A stretch of 64,000 nucleotides of DNA. Origin: Bacteroidaceae bacterium. Its GTDB lineage: Bacteria > Bacteroidota > Bacteroidia > Bacteroidales > Bacteroidaceae. Position 1 is the stretch's first letter; every line of letters begins with the position of its first letter. Below the pieces are notes generated by a model. That model did not search any database, was not told the origin of the DNA, and saw only the letters and a program-made list of their open reading frames with translations. The stretch lies in the NCBI GenBank assembly GCA_017522785.1, contig JAFWYF010000015.1, positions 1 through 64,000 on the forward strand, in the 5' to 3' direction. This document shows positions 26,144 to 33,775 of the stretch, one piece after another. The translations under genes were made by a program, and so were the position numbers.

Positions 26144-27352
26144 TTAGTTATTGCAAATTTTAAATCCGTTGTCGAGTAGTGCTTTTTTTATCTCCTCAAT
26201 CTGTTTGAAGTCGCGTGTTTCCATGTTTATACGCAAGAAACAGCCGTTGATGTCCATAGTGGCATTTGCACGCTCGTGGTGTACTCCAATGACATTGCCA
26301 CCATTCTCGGCTATAATTTGAGAAATCTTAAGCATCTGTCCGGGTTTGTCAATGAGCTCAACTGTTAGCATGTAGGAACGTCCCGATGTCAACAAACCAC
26401 GTTTAATGACTCTGTCGAGAATATTTACATCTATATTTCCACCCGAAACAAGGCACACGACATTCTTTCCCTCTATGGGCACCTTATTAAACATAGCTGC
26501 TGCAACAGAAACAGCACCTGCTCCTTCGGCAATCAGTTTTTGTTGCTCAATGAGTGAAAGGATTGCCGCTGCAACCTCGTCGTCGGTTACAGTAACAACA
26601 TCATCTACATATTTGCTGCATATATCAAAGGTGTTAACTCCTGGCTCTTTAACAGCAATGCCGTCTGCAATAGTCTGCACTCCTGCCAAACGCTCTATCT
26701 TCTTGTGTTCTAGCGATTGTGCCATGCTTGGAGCTCCGCTCGACTGAACACCATATACTTTAATGCCGGGGTTAAGAGATTTTATGGCAAATGCAACTCC
26801 CGAAATGAGACCACCACCTCCAATTGGTACAATCACTGCGTCGATGTCGTTTAATTGATCCAATAGCTCAAGACCAATGGTGCCCTGTCCTGCTATCACA
26901 TCCACATCGTCAAAAGGGTGAATAAAAGTGTAGCCCTTCTCGTCTTTCAGTTGCAATGCACGCAAATAGGCATCGTCGTAAACTCCCTCGACAAGGCAAA
27001 TATCTGCTCCATAGCTTTTTGTTGCCTCAATTTTTGATATAGGAGCGCAGTCGGGTAGGCATATCGTCGATTTAATCCCATTCTTTGTGGCTGCCAAAGC
27101 AACACCTTGTGCATGGTTGCCTGCTGAACATGCTACAACTCCGCGTGCTTTCTCTTCGTCGCTCAATTGCGAAATCTTGTAATATGAGCCACGTACCTTA
27201 AAAGAACCTGTGAGTTGTAGGTTTTCGGGTTTAAGGTATATGTTGGCTTTGGGATTAATCTTTGGTGCATATATTAGGTCGGTACGACGTATAACCTCTT
27301 TTAGTACATACGAAGCATGATATATTTTATCGAGTGTAAGTGTGTTGCTCAT
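26144..27352 (-). CDS. ilvA: Threonine ammonia-lyase
   Basis: A 402-residue PLP enzyme that deaminates threonine to 2-ketobutyrate, the isoleucine precursor. The PLP-binding lysine is Lys52 in 'LTGSFKVRG'. The phosphate-binding glycine loop is 'GGGGLISGVAF' (about 175-185), and 'ACSAGNHAQGVALAA' is the substrate loop. A single C-terminal ACT domain (about 328-400, 'YMLTVELIDKPGQMLKISQII') suggests allosteric control. The length matches the 400-aa ACT-containing form rather than the 514-aa E. coli IlvA. It supplies the ilvDBNC operon about 17 kb away and is followed by ridA. Confidence 0.93.
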   Translation of the reverse strand: MSNTLTLDKIYHASYVLKEVIRRTDLIYAPKINPKANIYLKPENLQLTGSFKVRGSYYKISQLSDEEKARGVVACSAGNHAQGVALAATKNGIKSTICLPDCAPISKIEATKSYGADICLVEGVYDDAYLRALQLKDEKGYTFIHPFDDVDVIAGQGTIGLELLDQLNDIDAVIVPIGGGGLISGVAFAIKSLNPGIKVYGVQSSGAPSMAQSLEHKKIERLAGVQTIADGIAVKEPGVNTFDICSKYVDDVVTVTDDEVAAAILSLIEQQKLIAEGAGAVSVAAAMFNKVPIEGKNVVCLVSGGNIDVNILDRVIKRGLLTSGRSYMLTVELIDKPGQMLKISQIIAENGGNVIGVHHERANATMDINGCFLRINMETRDFKQIEEIKKALLDNGFKICNN

Positions 27353-27384
27353 TGTTTAAAATTATAGGGTTTGTATAGGAAATG

Positions 27385-27392
27385 CAAATTTA
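27385..27392 (-). promoter_or_regulatory. Candidate -7 element for ilvA-ridA
   Basis: Minus strand reads TAAATTTG, a full TAnnTTTG match 32 bp upstream of the ilvA start. No TTTG is found at -33. The short distance leaves no room for a leader-peptide attenuator like that of ilvDBNC. Confidence 0.45.
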
Positions 27393-27524
27393 CAACCATT
27401 TTTTACATTATGATACACTTTTGCAAAAAAATGATGCTTTTTTAATTTATTGCAATTTGCCACCATCTCGCTATTATGTAATATGCATTATAATACTGCT
27501 CGTCTCTTCTTTTCTTTTGTTTGT

Positions 27525-27555
27525 TTTGAAAAGATAATGCTAATGCTTATCTTCG
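27525..27555 (+). promoter_or_regulatory. glnA promoter
   Basis: TTTG at 27525-27528, a 19-bp spacer and TATCTTCG at 27548-27555 (one mismatch). The start codon follows 35 bp later. Confidence 0.7.
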
Positions 27556-27590
27556 CAACAATTATATAGTAAACCAAATACATTATATAT

Positions 27591-29093
27591 ATGAATAAGG
27601 AACTAGAACTAAACCCCAATCTTTTGGTGGCTTATCTTGGAAAGCCCAGTAGCGAATTTACAAAAGCCGATATAATAGAATATATAAAGGAGAACCATGT
27701 GCAAATGGTGAATTTTATGTATCCGGCAGCTGATGGCCGTCTCAAAACACTTAACTTTGTTATAAATAACATGGCCTATCTCGATGCCATTCTCACATGT
27801 GGTGAGCGTGTCGATGGCTCAAGCCTCTTTCCGTTTATTGAAGCCGGTAGCAGCGACCTTTATGTTGTTCCACGTTTCCGCACCGCTTTTGTCGATCCCT
27901 TTGCTGAGATACCTACAATAGCCATGCTTTGCTCCTATTTTAACAAAGATGGTGAACCGTTGGAGAGTTCTCCCGAAAACACACTGCACAAGGCATGTGT
28001 TGCTTTCAATAAGGTTACCGGTATGGAGTTTCAGGCAATGGGTGAATTAGAATATTACGTCATTGCACCCGATGGTGGCATGTTTGCCGCTACCGACCAA
28101 CGAGGCTATCACGAATCGGCTCCATACGCAAAGTTTAACGATTTTCGTACTAAATGCATGGCATACATAGCTCAAGCCGGCGGACAAATAAAATATGGAC
28201 ATTCCGAAGTGGGCAATTTCACTATCGATGGCATGATTTATGAGCAGAACGAAATTGAGTTTCTGCCGGTAAATGCCGAGCAAGCAGCCGACCAGCTTAT
28301 GATTGCAAAATGGATAATACGTAACTTGGCATACCAACTAGGATTGGATATTACCTTTGCTCCTAAGATAACCACAGGTAAAGCAGGCTCGGGATTGCAC
28401 ATACACATGCGTATAGTCAAAGATGGACAAAACCAGATGCTTAGCGAAGGTGTCTTGTCGAACACAGCGCGCACCGCCATTGCAGGAATGATGATTTTGG
28501 CACCATCCATAACAGCCTTTGGAAATACCAATCCAACATCCTACTTCCGTCTTGTACCACATCAAGAGGCACCAACAAATGTGTGTTGGGGCGACCGTAA
28601 CCGTTCGGTGCTTGTACGTGTTCCGTTGGGGTGGGCAACAAAAAGCGATATGTCGAAAATTGCAAATCCTTTGGAAGAAGAAAGCAACTACGATACCACA
28701 CAGAAACAGACGGTAGAGATGCGCTCTCCCGATGGCTCTGCCGACCTATATCAACTTATAGCAGGTCTTGCTGTCGCATGTCGCTATGGGTTTGAATTGG
28801 ACAATGCTTTGGAGATTGCAGAAAAAACCTATGTGAATGTGAATATTCACAAGAGCGAAAATATCGACAAACTGAATACTCTTGCACAATTGCCCGATAG
28901 TTGCGCGACATCGGCCGAGGCTCTTAAAGCACAGCGCGGTATATACGAAAAGTACAATGTGTTCAGCCCAGCAATGATAGATGGTATTATAAATAAATTA
29001 TCATCGTACAACGACCGTACACTACGTTCCGACATCGATGGAAAGCCCGAAGAGATGCTTGCTCTTGTAAAGAAATATTTCCACTGCGGATAA
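27591..29093 (+). CDS. glnA: Glutamine synthetase (type I-like)
   Basis: A 500-residue glutamine synthetase that makes glutamine from glutamate, ammonia and ATP. The beta-Grasp N-terminal domain (about 25-115, 'VQMVNFMYPAADGRLKTLNFVI') is followed by the catalytic domain. The catalytic domain carries 'MGELEYYVIAP' (metal-binding Glu), 'GQIKYGHSEVGNFTIDG', 'KITTGKAGSGLHIHM' (ammonium/ATP site, 'GSGLHIH'), and 'NPTSYFRLVPHQEAPTNVCWGDRNRS' (glutamate site). It is slightly longer than the 470-aa E. coli enzyme and clearly not the 700-aa GlnN type. No typical adenylylation-site 'NLYDLP' is visible, so control by GlnE is not supported. Confidence 0.93.
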   Translation: MNKELELNPNLLVAYLGKPSSEFTKADIIEYIKENHVQMVNFMYPAADGRLKTLNFVINNMAYLDAILTCGERVDGSSLFPFIEAGSSDLYVVPRFRTAFVDPFAEIPTIAMLCSYFNKDGEPLESSPENTLHKACVAFNKVTGMEFQAMGELEYYVIAPDGGMFAATDQRGYHESAPYAKFNDFRTKCMAYIAQAGGQIKYGHSEVGNFTIDGMIYEQNEIEFLPVNAEQAADQLMIAKWIIRNLAYQLGLDITFAPKITTGKAGSGLHIHMRIVKDGQNQMLSEGVLSNTARTAIAGMMILAPSITAFGNTNPTSYFRLVPHQEAPTNVCWGDRNRSVLVRVPLGWATKSDMSKIANPLEEESNYDTTQKQTVEMRSPDGSADLYQLIAGLAVACRYGFELDNALEIAEKTYVNVNIHKSENIDKLNTLAQLPDSCATSAEALKAQRGIYEKYNVFSPAMIDGIINKLSSYNDRTLRSDIDGKPEEMLALVKKYFHCG

Positions 29094-29148
29094 ATAGTTC
29101 GAGAAAAGAGAATATACATTGTAAATCTGATGGTTGAATTACTTTAAC

Positions 29149-29454
29149 ATGGCACAACCAAAATTTATTATCACCGGCGAAGGTGTTCTGCGTTTGGGAC
29201 TGGTGAACAGACATCGGGAACTGCTCAAACCGGGTGAGTCGTGCTTGGGTGGTGGATACTATGAGTTGGACTACATTTCGCACCGTATGTTATTGTCGGG
29301 CATGTCCACCGATTATGGCGAACCGGAATGGGATGTACTCGACGAATTAACCGTTTCGGCCTATTATCGTGGACTAACCATAATTTATTCTTCGTGGGAG
29401 AATTGGAAAGATGCCTTCCCTGTGAGTGAAAGAATCTCAATCGTGTATGTGTAA
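29149..29454 (+). CDS. Small conserved-looking protein, function unknown
   Basis: A 101-residue protein starting MAQPKFIITGEGVLRLGLVNRHREL. ATG 29149 is preferred over the in-frame TTG at 29134. It has no signal peptide or membrane segment. The region 'LLKPGESCLGGGYYELDY' and the mixed beta pattern suggest a compact alpha/beta domain. Not recognised. It follows glnA by 55 bp on the same strand with no terminator between, so it may be co-transcribed, but no functional link is known to me. Confidence 0.65.
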   Translation: MAQPKFIITGEGVLRLGLVNRHRELLKPGESCLGGGYYELDYISHRMLLSGMSTDYGEPEWDVLDELTVSAYYRGLTIIYSSWENWKDAFPVSERISIVYV

Positions 29455-29770
29455 AAATGTCGGTTGCAACGTAGCGAAGGTGTTGATATTGACAAAGAAA
29501 CGAATCACCACAGCAAAAGGACTTGCTGTTGAATGAAAATGCATTGACTCTACGATTATGGCTGAATTTTCGCGAAAGTTGGCAAACTTGGTTTGCATTT
29601 TAGGTAGGTTGGTTTGCACTTGGTTTGCACTTGGTTTGCATTTTTTGTCTTTTTCAGTCTTTTTTGTCTTTCTCTGTCTGCTCAATAGTTAAACAAAAAA
29701 TAAATTTAAGTTACGACTATCTAACAAATAAACTATTGATATTCCTTTAATTACCTCGTTTTAAGCATAT
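29455..29770. other. Gene-free stretch with 11-bp tandem repeats
   Basis: About 315 bp without a convincing gene. It contains the contiguous 11-bp repeat at 29608-29640 and T-rich runs (29641-29670, 'TTTTTTGTC' twice). An 82-codon minus-strand frame (29437-29685) covers it, but its 'CKPSANQVQ'-type composition is just the translation of the repeats. The tail of the stretch (29690-29770) is plain A/T-rich sequence. A possible role as the 3' region of the 101-aa gene or an unrecognised RNA cannot be tested here. Confidence 0.5.
29608..29640. repeat. Three contiguous copies of an 11-bp unit (plus one outlier)
   Basis: Units (G/C)TTGGTTTGCA at 29608-29618, 29619-29629 and 29630-29640, with a fourth copy at 29587-29597. 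The outlier is offset by 10 bp, so it is not in the tandem register. Immediately 5' at 29579-29586 is TTGGCAAA, which is partly complementary to the unit. Confidence 0.85.
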
Positions 29771-29805
29771 AAAAAAAGGAAAGTAAGTTAAATAACTTAC
29801 TTTCC
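29771..29805 (-). terminator. Terminator of the tRNA-Arg gene
   Basis: A perfect 12-bp stem (GGAAAGTAAGTT at 29778-29789 with AACTTACTTTCC at 29794-29805). On the minus strand it is followed by a run of seven T (plus A 29771-29777), 6 bp after the tRNA 3' end. Confidence 0.92.
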
Positions 29806-29811
29806 CCTTTG

Positions 29812-29885
<74 letters not shown>

Positions 29886-29934
29886 AACCTTATGTTTTTG
29901 TTAAAAGTGCAATAAGTTTTTGCTTTTGCGAGTG

Positions 29935-29965
29935 CAAAGATACACTTTTTGTCTATTATAACCAA
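29935..29965 (-). promoter_or_regulatory. tRNA-Arg promoter
   Basis: Minus strand: TTGG (plus 29962-29965), a 19-bp spacer and TATCTTTG (plus 29935-29942). The -7 is a full match and the -33 has TTG. The predicted 5' extension before the mature tRNA is about 43 nt. Confidence 0.75.
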
Positions 29966-30066
29966 TGAATTTGCAAAAAAAAATGTGTGTTGTGGTGGTT
30001 TTTTATCTTCATAACACACAAAATTATTGATAAAAGAGATATTTGTACTTGTTTGTGTTGGTTTTA

Positions 30067-30738
30067 TTACTCATGTGTAGTGGATGACAAAAGTTTCTCA
30101 AAGTCGGGTATATGTATCTCTTTTCTGCTTAACTTAACAAGTTCCTTACGTTGCAACTCGTTTAATGCTTTGGAAATATTTATTCTAGTCTCACATAAAT
30201 TTGCTGCCAAACACTCCATCTTTATCATAATGGTTTTTGTATTACGTAAGGTCTCGGAACGCATTGCAATAAACTGTATAATGCGTTGCTCGATACTACG
30301 CGATGTGTTCTGCCAAATCCTGCTGTTTAGTGATTGAGCTCTATGGCTAATAAGGTTCAATAAGTTTATGGTGAATATATTGTGCTTGGTAAACTCACTA
30401 AAAAAATACGATTTGTCTATAATTAGTACATCGCAATTTGTGTGTGCATAGTAGCTTCTGTTATATTCAGTGGATGAACCAAACAGGGAATAAGGCTCAA
30501 TGGCATACGGTGCATCGTGAATTTCTATTAAACGATATGTCCCGTCGGGCGATAGTGTCTCGGCTTTAATTTCACCGTTCAGTGCAATAATAAACTTGTT
30601 GCATGTTTCGCCTTGAGAGAGAATCTTATTGCCCTCTGTGTAGCGCGTAAATTCCAATTTAACCTTGTCGAGGACCGATGTAAGGTCGTTCTTACTCATC
30701 CCCTGAAAATATGGTAATCTTAGTAGGTTATCGTACAT
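30067..30738 (-). CDS. Crp/Fnr-family transcriptional regulator
   Basis: A 223-residue regulator. The start ATG at 30738 (MYDNLLRLPYFQG) is preferred over an upstream ATG at 30801, whose extra 21 residues would cross the -7 element at 30757-30764. The N-terminal cyclic-nucleotide-binding-type barrel (about 15-120) carries 'ILSQGETCNKFIIALNGEIKAE'. A dimer helix (about 125-150) precedes a C-terminal winged HTH (about 165-215, 'MECLAANLCETRINISKALNELQRKEL'). There is no Fnr-type N-terminal Cys cluster. The ligand is unknown; Bacteroidota members often lack the cAMP-contacting residues. It is monocistronic and divergent from miaA. Confidence 0.85.
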   Translation of the reverse strand: MYDNLLRLPYFQGMSKNDLTSVLDKVKLEFTRYTEGNKILSQGETCNKFIIALNGEIKAETLSPDGTYRLIEIHDAPYAIEPYSLFGSSTEYNRSYYAHTNCDVLIIDKSYFFSEFTKHNIFTINLLNLISHRAQSLNSRIWQNTSRSIEQRIIQFIAMRSETLRNTKTIMIKMECLAANLCETRINISKALNELQRKELVKLSRKEIHIPDFEKLLSSTTHE

Positions 30739-30756
30739 TTTTACTTGTTTTATATA

Positions 30757-30764
30757 CAAATATA
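30757..30764 (-). promoter_or_regulatory. Candidate -7 element for the Crp-family gene
   Basis: Minus strand reads TATATTTG (TAnnTTTG), 18 bp upstream of the chosen ATG at 30738. No TTTG -33 is evident at the right distance, so this promoter might need an activator, possibly the protein itself. Confidence 0.45.
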
Positions 30765-30992
30765 ACTCTGTTGTGTAATAAAAGCATAATTCGTTTTTCA
30801 ATTTTTGTCTTTTTTAACTCTATTCAACATTTAGAAAACTGTTTTTAAACAATTTTGAATAATTGTGCTACGCTACACCTTTTCGTTTAATAGCTATATC
30901 CTCTTATTTTTTTACTTTGTCATAAATGTTTTGATATATAATCTTTTTAATAAAATTAAACAGTCATTTTACCTTAATTCCACTATTTGTTA

Positions 30993-31000
30993 TATCTTTG
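30993..31000 (+). promoter_or_regulatory. miaA -7 element, very close to the start codon
   Basis: TATCTTTG, a perfect TAnnTTTG, ends 6 bp before ATG 31007. Transcripts starting at the usual distance from this element would be leaderless or nearly so. No strong -33 TTTG is visible. Confidence 0.6.
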
Positions 31001-31006
31001 CCACGT

Positions 31007-31936
31007 ATGACTGATATTCCTTATAGCAAATATGATATGCTTGCTGTCGTTGGGCCTACAGCATGTGGAAAAACAGCTTTGGCAGTGGAACTGGCACTGG
31101 CGCTCGACGGCGAGGTGTTGAGTGCCGACAGTCGTCAGGTGTATCGAGGAATGGATATTGGCACCGGTAAGGATATTGCGGAATATTCACGTGGAGATAT
31201 TCATGTTCCTTATCATCTCATAGATATTGTAGATGCCGGAGAAAAATATAATCTCTTTGAGTTTCAACGTGATTTTCTCGATGCCTATAACGATGTCAAA
31301 GCTCGTGGCTTAACTCCCATCATGTGTGGTGGCAGTGGTATGTATGTTGAATCTGTACTAAAAGGATATCGTCTTATCCCGGTCCCCGAAAATGAGGCTC
31401 TACGCGAATCGCTGCAGGAAAAATCGTTGGAGGAGCTTACGGCTATTCTTGCATCGTATAAAACGTTGCATAATAATACCGATACAGATACTGTTAAACG
31501 GGCTATACGTGCTATTGAAATAGAAGAGTACTATGCAATTTGTCCTGTTGAAGAGCGTTCCTTTCCACAAATAAAATGTTTGACAGTGGGTGTAAGCGTG
31601 GAACGCGATGTTCGTCGTGAGCGTATATCGCGCAGATTGCATGCGCGATTGCAAGAGGGACTGGTCGAAGAGGTTGAGCGTTTGTTGGCTTCGGGAATAA
31701 CAGCCGAACAGTTGATATATTATGGTTTGGAGTATAAATATGTAACACTGTTTCTGACAGGTGCATTGACTCGCTCTGAAATGGAGAAATCTTTGGAGAT
31801 AGCAATACATCAGTTCGCAAAAAGGCAAATGACATGGTTCCGAGGAATGGAACGTCGTGGCGTTGATATAAAGTGGATTGATGGCTCATTGCCTGTGAAT
31901 AGTCAGGTTGAACAGATAAAGGAACTTATGCTATGA
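31007..31936 (+). CDS. miaA: tRNA dimethylallyltransferase
   Basis: A 309-residue enzyme that transfers an isopentenyl group to A37 of tRNAs reading UNN codons. The P-loop 'GPTACGKT' lies at residues 16-23, the substrate motif 'SADSRQVYRGMDIGTGKD' at about 41-58, and 'FAKRQMTWFRG' near the C-terminus is the tRNA-binding signature. The start ATG 31007 gives the 'YDMLAVVGPT' N-terminus; Met11 (31037) is an alternative if the first ATG lies upstream of the transcript start. It overlaps the next gene by 4 bp (ATGA), so translation is coupled. Bacteroidales often carry two miaA paralogues; this may be one of them. Confidence 0.92.
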   Translation: MTDIPYSKYDMLAVVGPTACGKTALAVELALALDGEVLSADSRQVYRGMDIGTGKDIAEYSRGDIHVPYHLIDIVDAGEKYNLFEFQRDFLDAYNDVKARGLTPIMCGGSGMYVESVLKGYRLIPVPENEALRESLQEKSLEELTAILASYKTLHNNTDTDTVKRAIRAIEIEEYYAICPVEERSFPQIKCLTVGVSVERDVRRERISRRLHARLQEGLVEEVERLLASGITAEQLIYYGLEYKYVTLFLTGALTRSEMEKSLEIAIHQFAKRQMTWFRGMERRGVDIKWIDGSLPVNSQVEQIKELML

Positions 31937-32883
31937 TAAAGGACCTAAATAATAACAGACACCGTTGGGGTATAATCTATTGTCCGCGAGTTGGAGCATG
32001 GCATCCTATGAAACGTTGGTTCGAGATACGCGATTATTTGAATGAGCGTGCTGTGGAATACGATTTTATTCAATCTGAGAACTACGGCTCTGTGGAGCGT
32101 TTGGCCAAGGTTTTTGCCGATAATGGATACGAAACAATAGTCCTCATTGGTGGTGATGGTGCTTTGCAAGATGCTATAAATGGTATCATGGCTTCGGAAA
32201 ATCGTTCCAAGGTTTCTCTAGGGTTAATACCAAACGGAATAGCAAATGATTTTGCTCTCTATTGGAAAATGAGTAACTACGATGTTAAAGAGGCTGTAGA
32301 TTGCATCATAGGACATCGAACTCGCATGGTAGACGTGGGTTATTGTCGCTATGAGAAGGACGGTGAAGAGCAAAAACGCTATTTCTTGAATGTGGTAAAT
32401 ATAGGCCTTAGCGCACATGTTGTGGAGATAGCAAATCGCAAACGATATCTGTTTGTGAAAGTTGCATCATTCTTTACAGGAATGTTTCACATGCTGTTCT
32501 ATCGTCAAAACTTCAAGATGAAGTTTCGTCTTAACAATACCACTGTAGAACAGAAATTTATGATGCTTTGCATTGGTAATTCTCGTGGCTACGGAATGAC
32601 ACCCAGTGCTGTGCCATATAATGGCTGGCTCGATGTTTCGGCTATTAAAATGCCAAAATTCATGGGAATGTTGCAAGGTTTCTACATGGTGGCAAAAAGA
32701 AAAATTCTTAACTACAAGCTTATGCGTCCTTTCCGCACAACAGAAATAGAGATATATTCGGTGGATAATGCACCGGCGGGAATAGATGGGCGACCATTCA
32801 AACCTACATATCCAATGTATGTTGGAATAGAACGCGAAGGCTTGAATTTTATAATACCGAACAGAACAAATAAAAATAGATAA
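31933..32883 (+). CDS. Diacylglycerol kinase-family lipid kinase
   Basis: A 316-residue protein of the DagK/YegS/sphingosine-kinase catalytic family. The nucleotide-binding motif 'GGDGALQDAINGIM' begins at about residue 73 (family GGDGT), followed by 'LGLIPNGIANDFAL' (about 96-109, equivalent to 'PxGTxNDFAR'). The C-terminal beta-sandwich contains 'PFKPTYPMYVGIEREGLNFIIP'. It likely phosphorylates a lipid such as diacylglycerol or, in Bacteroidales, possibly a sphingoid base; the substrate cannot be fixed from the sequence. It is coupled to miaA by a 4-bp overlap and followed 5 bp later by kdsA. Confidence 0.85.
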   Translation: MIKDLNNNRHRWGIIYCPRVGAWHPMKRWFEIRDYLNERAVEYDFIQSENYGSVERLAKVFADNGYETIVLIGGDGALQDAINGIMASENRSKVSLGLIPNGIANDFALYWKMSNYDVKEAVDCIIGHRTRMVDVGYCRYEKDGEEQKRYFLNVVNIGLSAHVVEIANRKRYLFVKVASFFTGMFHMLFYRQNFKMKFRLNNTTVEQKFMMLCIGNSRGYGMTPSAVPYNGWLDVSAIKMPKFMGMLQGFYMVAKRKILNYKLMRPFRTTEIEIYSVDNAPAGIDGRPFKPTYPMYVGIEREGLNFIIPNRTNKNR

Positions 32884-32888
32884 ACACT

Positions 32889-33698
32889 ATGACAATTAGA
32901 GAACTGACATCAACCGATAACTTTTTTCTGCTTGCCGGCCCATGTGTAATTGAGGGTGAGGATATGGCAATGAGAATTGCAGAGAAAATTGTTTCTATTA
33001 CACAAGAGAGAAATATACCTTATGTTTTCAAAGGTTCCTACCGCAAGGCAAACCGTTCACGTGTAGACTCCTTTACGGGTATAGGCGATGAAAATGCGTT
33101 GCGTGTGTTACGTCGTGTACGCGAAACATTCAACATTCCTGTTGTAACCGATATCCATTCTGCCGAAGAGGCGGAAATGGCGGCTGAATATGTAGATATT
33201 CTTCAAATCCCGGCATTCCTTTGTCGACAAACAGACTTGCTAGTTGCTGCTGCAAAAACAGGTCGCATTGTCAATATCAAAAAAGGACAATTCCTCTCTC
33301 CGTTAGCAATGAAATATGCCGCAGAGAAGATTGTTTCAGAAGGTGGGGCAGGACGAGTTATGCTCACCGAGCGTGGAACAACATTTGGCTATCAGGATTT
33401 GGTTGTAGATTTTCGTGGTATTCCACAAATGCGTTCATTTGGCTATCCGGTGGTTATGGATGTTACTCACTCTTTGCAACAACCAAACCAAACAGCAGGT
33501 GTAACAGGGGGTATGCCCGAGATGATAGAGACAATCTCTAAGGCTGCTATTGCAGTCGGTGCAGACGGCATTTTCTTGGAAACACACGAGAATCCTGCCG
33601 AGGCAAAAAGCGATGGTGCAAATATGTTGCGTCTCGATTTGCTCGAAGGGCTGCTCGACAAACTATTACGTGTACGTGAGGCTGTAAAAACCATTTGA
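32889..33698 (+). CDS. kdsA: 3-deoxy-8-phosphooctulonate synthase
   Basis: A 269-residue aldolase that condenses PEP with arabinose-5-phosphate to Kdo-8-phosphate for the LPS inner core. Diagnostic segments are 'LAGPCVIEGEDMAMRIAE' (about 17-34), 'FKGSYRKANRSRVDSFTG' (about 50-68), 'LQIPAFLCRQTDLLVAAAKTG' and 'KGQFLSPLAMKYAAEKI'. 'MLTERGTTFGYQDLVVDFR' and 'VMDVTHSLQQP' are also present. Full length. The catalytic pattern with Cys in 'GPCVIE' suggests the metal status should be checked. It forms a miaA-kinase-kdsA operon, whose other members have no known Kdo role. Confidence 0.96.
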   Translation: MTIRELTSTDNFFLLAGPCVIEGEDMAMRIAEKIVSITQERNIPYVFKGSYRKANRSRVDSFTGIGDENALRVLRRVRETFNIPVVTDIHSAEEAEMAAEYVDILQIPAFLCRQTDLLVAAAKTGRIVNIKKGQFLSPLAMKYAAEKIVSEGGAGRVMLTERGTTFGYQDLVVDFRGIPQMRSFGYPVVMDVTHSLQQPNQTAGVTGGMPEMIETISKAAIAVGADGIFLETHENPAEAKSDGANMLRLDLLEGLLDKLLRVREAVKTI

Positions 33699-33775
33699 TT
33701 AATTTGTAAAAAATATTCGTTCTTCAATAAACATTATATGATTACTTGTTTCTAAAATAGTTGATTGAACAAATT

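Noticed and set aside
27353..27590. Leader-peptide attenuator upstream of ilvA, like that of ilvDBNC
   Set aside because: The -7 element is 32 bp from the start codon, leaving no space for a leader ORF and hairpins; no Ile-rich short ORF is present.
29577..29597. Possible second sigma-54 site (TTGGCAAACTTGGTTTGCA)
   Set aside because: The GG and GC are 12 bp apart instead of the invariant 10, and no plausible gene follows.
29437..29685. An 82-codon minus-strand ORF over the 11-bp repeats
   Set aside because: Its Lys/Gln/Asn-rich sequence is a direct translation of the tandem repeats and T-runs; no promoter or neighbouring support.
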